Shown: positions 9,589-17,412 of the stretch, piece by piece | How the letters are laid out: the number at the start of each line of letters is the position of its first letter | Numbering within the stretch: position 1 is the first letter of the stretch | From: Mycolicibacter sinensis | GTDB taxonomy: Bacteria; Actinomycetota; Actinomycetes; Mycobacteriales; Mycobacteriaceae | DNA length: 64,000 bases | Reading direction: 5' to 3' | Assembly (NCBI RefSeq): GCF_001667375.1 | Contig: NZ_LZIN01000015.1 | Location: forward strand, 31,748-95,747 | The notes under the pieces: generated by a model | Seen by the model: only the letters and a program-made list of their open reading frames with translations | The model's database searches: none | What the model was told of the DNA's origin: nothing | Position numbers and translations under genes: made by a program

Positions 9589-9720
9589 ATGCCCGTTCCC
9601 ATATCGGTGCACCTTCCGCCCGAGCTGCTGGAACGTGTCCGCAAGGCCGCCCAAGCTGATGACCGCACCTTATCGGTGTGGGTGCGCCAGGCAGTGGAGC
9701 ACGAACTGCGTGGTTCGTGA
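9589..9720 (+). CDS. Small ribbon-helix-helix protein, possible orphan antitoxin
   Basis: ATG 9589 opens a 43-codon frame. It encodes a short beta strand (PISVHLP) followed by two helices (ELLERVRKAAQADD and SVWVRQAVEHEL), the ribbon-helix-helix pattern of CopG/ParD-type antitoxins. No toxin ORF follows directly. An overlapping frame from ATG 9533 encodes a basic stretch (KTKCRKGRPSDDAAR) ending where this frame begins. The two may once have been one longer protein, now separated by a frameshift. Confidence 0.55.
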   Translation: MPVPISVHLPPELLERVRKAAQADDRTLSVWVRQAVEHELRGS

Positions 9721-9769
9721 TCGGTCACCGCCCGCTGGCCGCCGACCTGCTCGGTAATCCTCGCCGAGA

Positions 9770-10204
9770 ATGAAGCGTTATATTCAGCCCATACCCGCCG
9801 ACACGACCGGCCACCGCATAAAGCTAGTTGCTGCCGGCCTGCGCCAGGTGGGCGCGCGTTGCGACACCATCGCCGGCGGGCTTTCCGCGTCTGCTGCCGC
9901 GCCGGCAGTGGCCGCCCTTACATGGCAGACCAACGCAACCGCGGTGAGCACCGCACGTGCTGGCGCGTGCGCGGATCTGGCCGGCGCGGCCGCCCGCTCC
10001 CATCTTGGTTACAGGATCCTTCACCAGCAAAGGGAGGCGTACTCGCTGGCGCTGGAGCAGTCGGAGTGTGGATCTTGTCCCAGCTGCCTAAGCTCGTACA
10101 CCCATTCAGTCCATGACCACGACAACACAAGACCCTTCTGGCGAATGGGGGCGGTTAGCGGCGGTGTCATCGCTAGTCGAGGTGGCGGCCGGCCATGTGA
10201 ATGA
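9770..10204 (+). CDS. EspC-like type VII secretion-associated protein, probably degraded at the C-terminus
   Basis: The first 90 or so residues look like the EspC/WXG-like helical hairpin family of mycobacterial ESX substrates: RIKLVAAGLRQVGARC, then a Trp-centred turn (ALTWQTNATAVS), then a second alanine-rich helix. After about residue 95 the sequence becomes Cys- and His-rich and unlike the family (ECGSCPSCLSSYTHS). The frame also runs into the start of the next gene at 10113. Both points suggest the natural C-terminus has been lost by a frameshift. No ESX machinery genes are in the window. Confidence 0.5.
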   Translation: MKRYIQPIPADTTGHRIKLVAAGLRQVGARCDTIAGGLSASAAAPAVAALTWQTNATAVSTARAGACADLAGAAARSHLGYRILHQQREAYSLALEQSECGSCPSCLSSYTHSVHDHDNTRPFWRMGAVSGGVIASRGGGRPCE

Positions 10205-10705
10205 CCTCGCCCCAGTTGATCCCGAGGGTTTGCCGGAGTGGTTGGCTATCTTGGGTTTACCGGCCGGCTGGCATCTCGCGCACCTGGAAGAACCGGCCGC
10301 ACAGCCCTCACGGATCGCGGTCCTACCGCCAGACGGCCGCGGGGGCTCGGCTGCGAAACCATCAGCATCCTTGGCTTCACAGGTGTGCTTCCTTTCGATG
10401 TCATTCGGGATGAGGCCGACCGCACCCTGCGTGATCTCCGCGCTACTGGGATCAACACGCAGGACGTCGCCCTTCCCCCCGTCCCAGGCACTATCGCGCT
10501 ACGCAGCAGCGGGTACTTCAACACCGCTGGACTCCAGGTTTGGGCACAGCACAGCACCTACGTCGCCAACTACGACAAGGGGCGCGGCCTCCTGATCCTG
10601 CACGACCTATTCATCGAGTCGAGGTCTCTCGAAAGACTCCGTGACAACATCATCGCCCTCAGTGATGCCGTCCACCACGCATTTCTCACCGCCATCGCGG
10701 GATAA
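10113..10705 (+). pseudogene. Frameshifted hypothetical gene following the EspC-like gene
   Basis: The 5' part reads from ATG 10113 (GRLAAVSSLVEVAAGHVNDL to about RIAVLPPDGRG). The 3' part reads in a frame one base earlier (CETISILGFTGVLPFDVI to the stop at 10705). The join is near a run of five G at about 10340. Both halves show ordinary mycobacterial coding character, so a single-base deletion, or a sequencing error, splits one protein of about 197 residues. I do not recognise its function; its position after an EspC-like gene suggests a secretion-associated partner. Confidence 0.6.
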
Positions 10706-10719
10706 GGAACCATGAACGA

Positions 10720-10995
10720 ATGAGCCGAGCAGAGCATGTTCCAGGCCAAAAGCCCGAATTCCGGCCGTTTCCCTACGACACAACCGGACTGCGGGGCAGG
10801 AGACTGCGCGTGATGGCGGCCTACCCCACAGATGACGCTGGGATAAATGCCGATCTGCCGGCAGGCATCACGGATGTCATTGCAGTTGATGACACCCCTA
10901 ACGTCACCCTCAGCCTCCAAGTCCACCCTGTGGGCGATCCCACACGGATCGCATTTGTTGCGTTCGACCAGCTGGCTCTCTGTAGCGAAGATTGA
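10720..10995 (+). CDS. Hypothetical protein, 91 residues
   Basis: A short frame from ATG 10720 with balanced composition and no signal peptide or membrane helix. The C-terminal half (DVIAVDDTPNVTLSLQVHPVG) looks like alternating beta strands. It follows the frameshifted gene by 14 nt and overlaps the start of the HD-domain frame. I recognise no family. As the genes on both sides are broken, it may be a passive passenger. Confidence 0.5.
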   Translation: MSRAEHVPGQKPEFRPFPYDTTGLRGRRLRVMAAYPTDDAGINADLPAGITDVIAVDDTPNVTLSLQVHPVGDPTRIAFVAFDQLALCSED

Positions 10996-11661
10996 TTCCG
11001 CCGGGGTCAGGAGTTGCGGAATTGAGGGACCTGCTCTCGGTATGGCGAGCGCTCATCCGAACGCATTGCAGCGCAGCGGAAATTGCGGACATTGGCCAGG
11101 AGCTGTTGGCTTCGTGGAGTGAGCCGCACGGGAGATATCACACCACTGCCCACCTTCGCGAGGTACTGCTTCGCGTAGACAAACTAGCGGGACATGCTGT
11201 CGACCCGGACGCGGTACGACTTGCCGCTTGGTATCACGACGTCGTCTACCGCGGTCTACCCGACGACGAGGAAAACAGCGCGCGTCGGGCCGAAGCCGAC
11301 CTCAATGCCCTCGGACTAACGCCTGTTCTCGTCCGGGAGGTTTGTCGGTTGATCCGGCTAACCGCGTCTCACGACCCGGCAACCGGTGACCGCAATGGTG
11401 AAACCCTCTCCGATGCCGACCTGGCGATCCTCGCCGCACCACCCCACCGATACTCGGCCTACGTCGCCGCGGTTCGCGCCGAGTACACCCACGTCTCGGA
11501 CGACTGCCTTCCGGGCTGGCCGGGCCAAAATCTTGCGCGCACTGCTTAGGGGACCCGCCATATACCAAACACCGCATGCCCGCGACAACTGGGAAACACG
11601 GGCACGTGCCAATCTAAGCAGTGAACTTGACGACCTAACACCACGCGATGCGAGGAATTGA
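10992..11661 (+). pseudogene. HD-domain phosphohydrolase-like gene with a C-terminal frameshift
   Basis: The N-terminal 165 or so residues carry an HD-type fold: GRYHTTAHLREVL and AWYHDVVY supply metal-binding His/Asp residues, followed by a helix-rich segment with LIRLTASHDP. Around 11503-11506 the frame shifts. The original frame stops at 11549. The frame one base later continues with AFRAGRAKILRALLRGPAIY to a stop at 11661, which fits an uninterrupted family C-terminus. A single inserted base explains this. It is the second single-base frameshift within 1.2 kb. The start is unclear (TTG 10992, or a TTG slightly downstream after GGAG). Confidence 0.65.
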
Positions 11662-11679
11662 CCAAGAGCCAACGAAATA

Positions 11680-14600
11680 TCAGTCGACTTCAGCCAGCGC
11701 CTCGGCCACCGCTGCCGAATCCAGTTGCGCCACTTCCAGGTACACCTCGGCGACGGCATCCAGGCGGCCCGGATCGGCCTCCGCGGCGGCCAGCCGAGAA
11801 GCCAGCCCGGCCACGGTGCGGGTGGCGAAGATATCGGCGACCACCGCGCCGGGTGCATCCAGCCAAGCGCGGATACGTGCCACCGCTGCGGTGGCTAGCA
11901 CCGAATCCCCACCGAGAGCGAAGAAGTCGTCGTCGGCGCCCACCCGATCCGCGCCGAGCACCTCGGCAATGATCGCCGCCAACGCCCGCTGCAACGGCGT
12001 AGCCGGCTCGCGGTAGCCGTCGGAGGCCGCGACACCCGCGGCCAGCTCGGCAGTCACCGCGCGCCGGTCGATCTTGCCGGAGACGGTATAGGGAATCGCC
12101 GGAACCAGCACCAGTTGCCGCGGAATCATGTGCTCGGGCAGCGCTTCGGCCAGCCCGGAACGTAGCCCCGTCACGGTCAGCGCCGGATCGTCGGCCCGCA
12201 CCGCGGCGGCCAGCACCTCACGCCCGGCCTCCGACAGCGCCACCGCCACCGCCTCGGCCACCCCGGGCAGCCGGCGCAGCGCGGCTTCGACCTCGCCGAG
12301 TTCGATGCGATACCCGCTGATCTTGACCCGGTGATCGGCGCGGCCGACGAATTCCAGGATGCCGCCAGGACGGTAGCGGGCCAGATCGCCGGTGCGATAC
12401 CAGGTTCGGCCGTCATGCTCGACGAACTTCTCGGCGGTCAGGTCGGGCCGCCCCCGATACCCGGATGCGATACCGCGCCCAGCCACCCACAGCTCACCGG
12501 CCACCCAGTCCGGGCGGTCGGTCCCGTCGGCGCCGACGACGCGGCAGGCGATGTTGGGCAGCGGCGTGCCGTAGGGCACCGACGCCCAGTCGGCCGGCGG
12601 TTCGCCGTCGACCTCGCAGATGGTGGCGTGGATGGCCGTTTCGGTGGCCCCGCCCAGCCCGGCGAACCGCACTCCGGGCGCCAGGGCGGCAAAGCGGCGC
12701 GCCAGCTCGGGGCTCACCCAGTCGCCGCCGGTCAATACCGCACGCACCGAGGGCAGTTCACCCCCGACCGAAACCAGCATCTCCAGCGCGCCGGGCATCA
12801 AGTTGAGCACGCTGACCCCGTGCTGTCGCACCAGCCGCGCCCATATCTCGGGGCTGCGGCGATCGGCCTCGTCGACCATCACGATCGCTCCCCCGGCGCG
12901 CAGCATGGCGAAGACGTCGAGCACCGACATGTCGGCGTCCAAGGTGAGCAGTGCCAGGCTGCGATCGTCCGGCCCGAATCCGAAACGTGCGCTGAGGGTT
13001 TCGACGGTGTTCATCGCCGCGTCGTGGGTGAGCTCCACACCCTTGGGTTCGCCGGTGGACCCCGAGGTGAACACCACGTACGCCAAGGCACCCGGATCGG
13101 TCGTCACCGGGTCGGCCGCACCGGACTGCGCGATGGCCTCCCGGACGCTCACAGCCGGAATCGGCAGCGCCGGAATCGATTCCCCGGTTACCACCGCGAC
13201 CGAGGCACCACCGAGATCCAGTATGCGGTCCACCCGCTCACGGGGCTGGTCGGCAGCAATCGGCAGATACACCGCCCCGGCGGCAAGAATGCCCAGCAGC
13301 GCCGGGATCTGCTCGGTGCCCTTGGGCCCCAACAGTGCCACGGTGTCGCCGGGCCGCACGCCGCGCTCACGCAACGTGTAGGTCACCGCCAGGGCCTGGT
13401 CACGCAGCGCGCCGTAGCTCAGCCCGCCCGAACCATGCAGCACGGCGGGCGCATCGGGCGCCAATGAGGCACGCCGAAAAAACCCGTCCTGCAAGGCTTC
13501 CCGGCTCGGTTCGGACATGCCGGCATTGACGACAGCACGCACCCGCGCCTGCGCAGCCGGCAGGGCAGCCGGCGCCGGTTCGTCCCAGCCGTCGCCGGCG
13601 GCCAGCCGGGTCAGGTCGGCGATGTGGTGGGCGAACATGGCGTCGATCACGCCGGGCGGGAACATCTCGTCGCGCACATCCCAATTCACCAGCACACCGC
13701 CGTCGAACTCGGTGACCTGAGCGTCCAGCAGCACCTGCGGGCCTTGGGAGATGATCCACACCGGGGTGCCGAACGTCTGGGTGACCTCCGGGGCGAACAA
13801 CTCGCCGAGCCCGAGCGCACTGGTGAACACCACCGGGGCCAGCACCTGCGTGCCGCGGTGGCGGCCCAGATCCCGCAGCACCGCCAGCCCCGGGTAGTCG
13901 GCGTGCGCGGCGGCGGTCCGCATGGCGTCCTGCACGGCGTGGGCCCGTTGGGCACCGGTGGCGGCCGAGCCCAGATCCACATCCAGCAGCAGCGACGAGG
14001 TGAAGTCACCGACCAGCCGATCGACGTCGTCGTGCAGCGGATCCCGGCCGAACAACGGCACATTCAGCAGGAATCGCGGTCCGTCTGACCAGCAGGCCAG
14101 GGTGTGCGAGAACGATGCGGCCAGTGTCATGGCCGGGGTGACGCCGCGGGTGCGGGCGTGCCCGAACAGTGCGTCGCGGGTGGCCGGGTCCAGCCAGTGC
14201 CAGCGCCGGGTGCTGCGGCGCGGGTCGGCGGGAGCACCGGCCGGCGGCGGCAGCTTGGGCGGGTCGGGCAGGTCGGGGATGCGCTGCGTCCACCACTGCC
14301 GGTGGTTCTCGTCGGGCGCCCGGTCGGCCACCGCGTGGCGGTACTGCCGGTAGGTGTAGTCCAGTTGCGGCAGCGTCGCACCTCGGTAGGCGGCGGCCAG
14401 GTCGGCCATCAGGGTGCGGTAGCTCATCGCGTCGGCGGCTTGCATGTCCAAGTCGACGTGCAGCCGAGCGGTGCCATCCGGCAGCAGTGACACGGTGAGC
14501 TCGAAGACCGCCCCCTCGAGTTGCTGGTGGGATTTCGCCTCCCGGGTAGCGGCAAGACCCGCGGAAACGTCGTCGGCGCCCCTACCGCGCAGATCCTGCA

Positions 14601-15114
14601 CCGCGACCGGCAGGCCGGCGTCGGGCCGGATCTGCTGGGTGCCGTCGGGCAGGAACTCAACGCGCAGCATCGGGTGTCGGGCCGCCAGCGCGTCGGCAGC
14701 GGCAGACAACAGCTCGGGATCGAGCCCCGGGCCGTCGAACTCGACGTAGAGGTGGCCGGCCACCCCGCCGAGCGCGACGTCGTCGTCGCGTCCCACCCAC
14801 ATGGCGTGCTGCATCGGAGCCAGCGGGAACGGTGCAGTCTCGTCGCCGGGTTCGGGGCCCGGGGTCGGCTGCGCTGCCGATGACGCCCCCGAGACCAGTG
14901 CCGCCCAGGCGGCGACGGTCGGTTCGGCAGCGAGCGTGGCGAAGTCGACGTCCAGGCCGCGGCGCCGCCACTGCCCGGCCAGGCTCATCATCCGGATGGA
15001 ATCCAGGCCCTGTCCGACCAGATCAGCATCGCTGTCGAGGGCACCGGCCGGGACGCCGAGCAGCTCAGCGACCTGCGCGCGAATGTCGTCCGGCCCCACC
15101 CCGCCACCTTTCAT
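11680..15114 (-). CDS. mbtB: MbtB, mycobactin phenyloxazoline synthase (ArCP-Cy-A-PCP)
   Basis: A 1,144-residue NRPS. The N-terminal aryl carrier domain has LVGQGLDSIRMMSL (Ser near 38). The cyclisation domain carries the DxxxxDxxS signature in DLDMQAADAMSY. The adenylation domain has YVVFTSGSTGEPKG, and the final carrier domain has FFALGGDSVLATA. MbtB takes salicylate from MbtA, activates Ser/Thr and forms the hydroxyphenyl-oxazoline ring. It ends after the second carrier domain, without the C-terminal thioesterase expected from M. tuberculosis MbtB; that activity is encoded at 5865-6605. ATG 15114 touches the first base of the IdeR-like box. GTG 15099, preceded by AAAGGTGG, is an alternative start. 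Confidence 0.95.
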   Translation of the reverse strand: MKGGGVGPDDIRAQVAELLGVPAGALDSDADLVGQGLDSIRMMSLAGQWRRRGLDVDFATLAAEPTVAAWAALVSGASSAAQPTPGPEPGDETAPFPLAPMQHAMWVGRDDDVALGGVAGHLYVEFDGPGLDPELLSAAADALAARHPMLRVEFLPDGTQQIRPDAGLPVAVQDLRGRGADDVSAGLAATREAKSHQQLEGAVFELTVSLLPDGTARLHVDLDMQAADAMSYRTLMADLAAAYRGATLPQLDYTYRQYRHAVADRAPDENHRQWWTQRIPDLPDPPKLPPPAGAPADPRRSTRRWHWLDPATRDALFGHARTRGVTPAMTLAASFSHTLACWSDGPRFLLNVPLFGRDPLHDDVDRLVGDFTSSLLLDVDLGSAATGAQRAHAVQDAMRTAAAHADYPGLAVLRDLGRHRGTQVLAPVVFTSALGLGELFAPEVTQTFGTPVWIISQGPQVLLDAQVTEFDGGVLVNWDVRDEMFPPGVIDAMFAHHIADLTRLAAGDGWDEPAPAALPAAQARVRAVVNAGMSEPSREALQDGFFRRASLAPDAPAVLHGSGGLSYGALRDQALAVTYTLRERGVRPGDTVALLGPKGTEQIPALLGILAAGAVYLPIAADQPRERVDRILDLGGASVAVVTGESIPALPIPAVSVREAIAQSGAADPVTTDPGALAYVVFTSGSTGEPKGVELTHDAAMNTVETLSARFGFGPDDRSLALLTLDADMSVLDVFAMLRAGGAIVMVDEADRRSPEIWARLVRQHGVSVLNLMPGALEMLVSVGGELPSVRAVLTGGDWVSPELARRFAALAPGVRFAGLGGATETAIHATICEVDGEPPADWASVPYGTPLPNIACRVVGADGTDRPDWVAGELWVAGRGIASGYRGRPDLTAEKFVEHDGRTWYRTGDLARYRPGGILEFVGRADHRVKISGYRIELGEVEAALRRLPGVAEAVAVALSEAGREVLAAAVRADDPALTVTGLRSGLAEALPEHMIPRQLVLVPAIPYTVSGKIDRRAVTAELAAGVAASDGYREPATPLQRALAAIIAEVLGADRVGADDDFFALGGDSVLATAAVARIRAWLDAPGAVVADIFATRTVAGLASRLAAAEADPGRLDAVAEVYLEVAQLDSAAVAEALAEVD

Positions 15115-15132
15115 TAGTGAAGGCTGCCCTAA
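15114..15132. promoter_or_regulatory. IdeR box in the divergent mbtB-mbtA promoter
   Basis: TTAGTGAAGGCTGCCCTAA matches the IdeR consensus at 15 of 19 positions. It lies in the 71-nt gap between divergent mbtB and mbtA, so one bound repressor could shut both. It abuts the mbtB start and ends 53 nt before the mbtA start. Confidence 0.8.
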
Positions 15133-15185
15133 TTTCGTCGAAGCTACTCTATCTAGGTTCGGTCACCGCAAAGCTAGGGAGTCTC

Positions 15186-16733
15186 ATGCACGGGTTCGTA
15201 CCGTTTCCGGCCGAGCGGGCCGCCGCCTACCGCGCGGCCGGCTACTGGAGTGGCCGGCCGCTGGCATCGCTGCTTGACGACGCCGCCGAAAGCTGGCCGG
15301 ACCGCGTGGCGGTCATCGATGCCACCACGACGCTCACGTATGCGCAGTTGGACGCGGCGGCCGAGAAGGCAGCGGCGGGCCTGCACGCGCTGGATATCAA
15401 GCCCGGGGATCGAGTGCTGCTGCAGTTGCCCAACAGCGCTGCCTTCGCAGTCGCGCTGTTCGGGCTGCTGCGGGTGGGCGCCATCCCGGTGCTGTGCCTG
15501 CCCGGTCACCGTGCCGCCGAGATCGGGCATCTGGCCGCGGTGAGCGATGCGGTCGGGATCGTGATCCCTGATGCCACTGCGGGTTTCGACTACCCGGCGA
15601 TGGCCGCCGACCTGGGGCTGCGGCGCATCACCATCGACGACACGGCCGCCGGCCCGCCCGCACCACGTTGCAGCCCCGATCCGGCCACCCCGGCGGTGCT
15701 GCTGGTCTCCGGCGGCACCACCGGCCTGCCCAAGCTGATCCCCCGCACCCACAACGACTACGTCTACAACGCCACCGCCAGCGCCCAGCTGTGCGAGCTG
15801 ACCACCGAGGACGTCTACCTGGTGGCGTTGCCGGCCGCCCACAACTTTCCGCTGGCCTGCCCGGGCTTGTTGGGCGCCATGTCGATGGGTGCGACCACCG
15901 TCTTCGGCACCGATCCCAGTCCCGAGGCGGCATTCGCCACCATCGCCCGCCACCGGGTGACCGTCACCGCGCTGGTGCCGGCACTGGCCACGCTGTGGGC
16001 GCAGGCCTGCGATTGGGAACCGCAGAAGCCGACGACGCTGCGATTGCTGCAGGTGGGCGGCGCCAAGCTGGCCGCAGCCGACGCCCGCCGGATTCGGGAG
16101 GTAGTGACCCCGGGCCTGCAGCAGGTGTTCGGCATGGCCGAGGGCCTGCTCTGCTACACCCGGCCCGGCGATTCCGCGGAGGTGCTGGACACCACCCAGG
16201 GTCGGCCACTGTGCGCCGACGACGAGGTGCGGGTGGTGGACGAGGACGGCGCCGAGGCGTCCGAGGGTGAGCTGATGGTGCGCGGGCCGTACACGATCAA
16301 CGGCTACTACAACGCAATCGAGGCGAATGAACGATCCTTCAGCCCCGACGGCTTCTACCGCAGCGGCGACCGAGTCCGCCGCCTGCCCAACGGCTACCTG
16401 GAGGTGACCGGGCGGATCAAAGACGTCATCGTCCGCGGCGGCGAGAACATCGCGGCCGACGAGCTGGAGGCGCATCTGCTGAGCCATCCGGCGATCCGAT
16501 CGGCTGCCGCGGTCGGCCTGCCGGACCAATACCTGGGCGAAAGGGTCTGCGCTGCAGTCGTTTTCAATGCTCCTCCGCTGACGCTTGCAGAGCTGAACAG
16601 CCATCTCGAAGCCCAAGGCGCGGCCACCCATGTCCGGGTCGATCAGCTTGCGCCGCTACCGGCACTGCCCACGACCGCGGTCGGCAAGATCGACAAGAAG
16701 GCGATCGTGCGGCAGGTGGGGCACCCGGCTTAA
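15186..16733 (+). CDS. mbtA: MbtA, salicyl-AMP ligase
   Basis: A 515-residue ANL-superfamily adenylating enzyme. The P-loop is LVSGGTTGLPKLIPRTHNDY, and the C-terminal hinge/lysine region includes GRIKDVIVRGGENI and AVGKIDKKAI. It activates salicylate as the acyl-adenylate and loads it onto the aryl carrier domain of MbtB, the first committed step of mycobactin assembly. ATG 15186 is chosen because AGGGAG lies 4 nt upstream; the frame is open further upstream, but that stretch runs through the promoter and antisense to mbtB. The stop overlaps the convergent DUF3060 gene by 4 nt. Confidence 0.95.
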   Translation: MHGFVPFPAERAAAYRAAGYWSGRPLASLLDDAAESWPDRVAVIDATTTLTYAQLDAAAEKAAAGLHALDIKPGDRVLLQLPNSAAFAVALFGLLRVGAIPVLCLPGHRAAEIGHLAAVSDAVGIVIPDATAGFDYPAMAADLGLRRITIDDTAAGPPAPRCSPDPATPAVLLVSGGTTGLPKLIPRTHNDYVYNATASAQLCELTTEDVYLVALPAAHNFPLACPGLLGAMSMGATTVFGTDPSPEAAFATIARHRVTVTALVPALATLWAQACDWEPQKPTTLRLLQVGGAKLAAADARRIREVVTPGLQQVFGMAEGLLCYTRPGDSAEVLDTTQGRPLCADDEVRVVDEDGAEASEGELMVRGPYTINGYYNAIEANERSFSPDGFYRSGDRVRRLPNGYLEVTGRIKDVIVRGGENIAADELEAHLLSHPAIRSAAAVGLPDQYLGERVCAAVVFNAPPLTLAELNSHLEAQGAATHVRVDQLAPLPALPTTAVGKIDKKAIVRQVGHPA

Positions 16734-17338
16734 CCTCGTTCGACGACGTTGTCGAACCCGGAGGTTTGTACCTCCGGATTCCCGGAGCGGTAGGTCACCC
16801 GGTTGTTGAGGCCGGATGCCGTGACCTTGGGCGTCGAATCGACAGTGATGACGTTGCCGATTCCCGACACCGTCAGGTCGCCGCATGGCCCGGTGAGCAC
16901 CACCGTGTTGCTGACACCGCTTACGGAGACCTTGCGGCCGACGCAGGCCAGTGTCTTGTTCTCCCCGGCCCCGGAAATGATGATGGTGGCGGCGCTGTCG
17001 GGCACCGGGACGGCCGGGGGCGCCGCGACGGGCGGCTCTGGGGCCTCGACCGGCGCGGCCGGCGGCTCCGGTGCCGCGCCGCTGGGCATGGCCGGGTGCC
17101 CCGGCGTGGTGTTCGTCGAGCTGCCGGCGATCAGGAACACGGCAGCGGCGGCACCGACGGCGAACACCGCCGCCATCGCACTGACCGCAACGGCGATTCT
17201 TCGTCGGACGCGAAGCGCCGGCAGCACCTGCCCCTCGGTGCCGGCGGACGGCACGGTCAGTTCCGCGGCCCTGGCGAAGTCCGACAGCGGGCGCTCCAGA
17301 TCCCGAATCCGGGCTTCCGGGTCGTCGTCGGCGTTCAC
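16730..17338 (-). CDS. Membrane-anchored DUF3060 protein
   Basis: A protein of about 202 residues from GTG 17338. It has a short acidic N-terminal helix (DDDPEARIRDLERPLSDFARAAEL), one membrane segment (AVAVSAMAAVFAVGAAAAVFLIAG), a Pro/Ala linker, and a C-terminal DUF3060-type repeat region of short beta strands (NKTLACVGRKVSVSGVSNTV, then GIGNVITV and GLNNRVTY). The C-terminal part should be outside the membrane; its role is unknown. It starts 74 nt after irtB on the same strand and may be co-transcribed with irtAB. Confidence 0.75.
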   Translation of the reverse strand: MNADDDPEARIRDLERPLSDFARAAELTVPSAGTEGQVLPALRVRRRIAVAVSAMAAVFAVGAAAAVFLIAGSSTNTTPGHPAMPSGAAPEPPAAPVEAPEPPVAAPPAVPVPDSAATIIISGAGENKTLACVGRKVSVSGVSNTVVLTGPCGDLTVSGIGNVITVDSTPKVTASGLNNRVTYRSGNPEVQTSGFDNVVERG

Positions 17339-17412
17339 ACCTGCGATGATCGCACAACCGACGCGATGGCGGTGGGCCGTTGCGCCCGGCTCCGGCGCGC
17401 TTGCGACCGCCG

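Noticed and set aside
14832..15185. Long N-terminal extension of mbtA
   Set aside because: It would run through the divergent promoter and antisense to mbtB; ATG 15186 has a good ribosome site and gives the family start.
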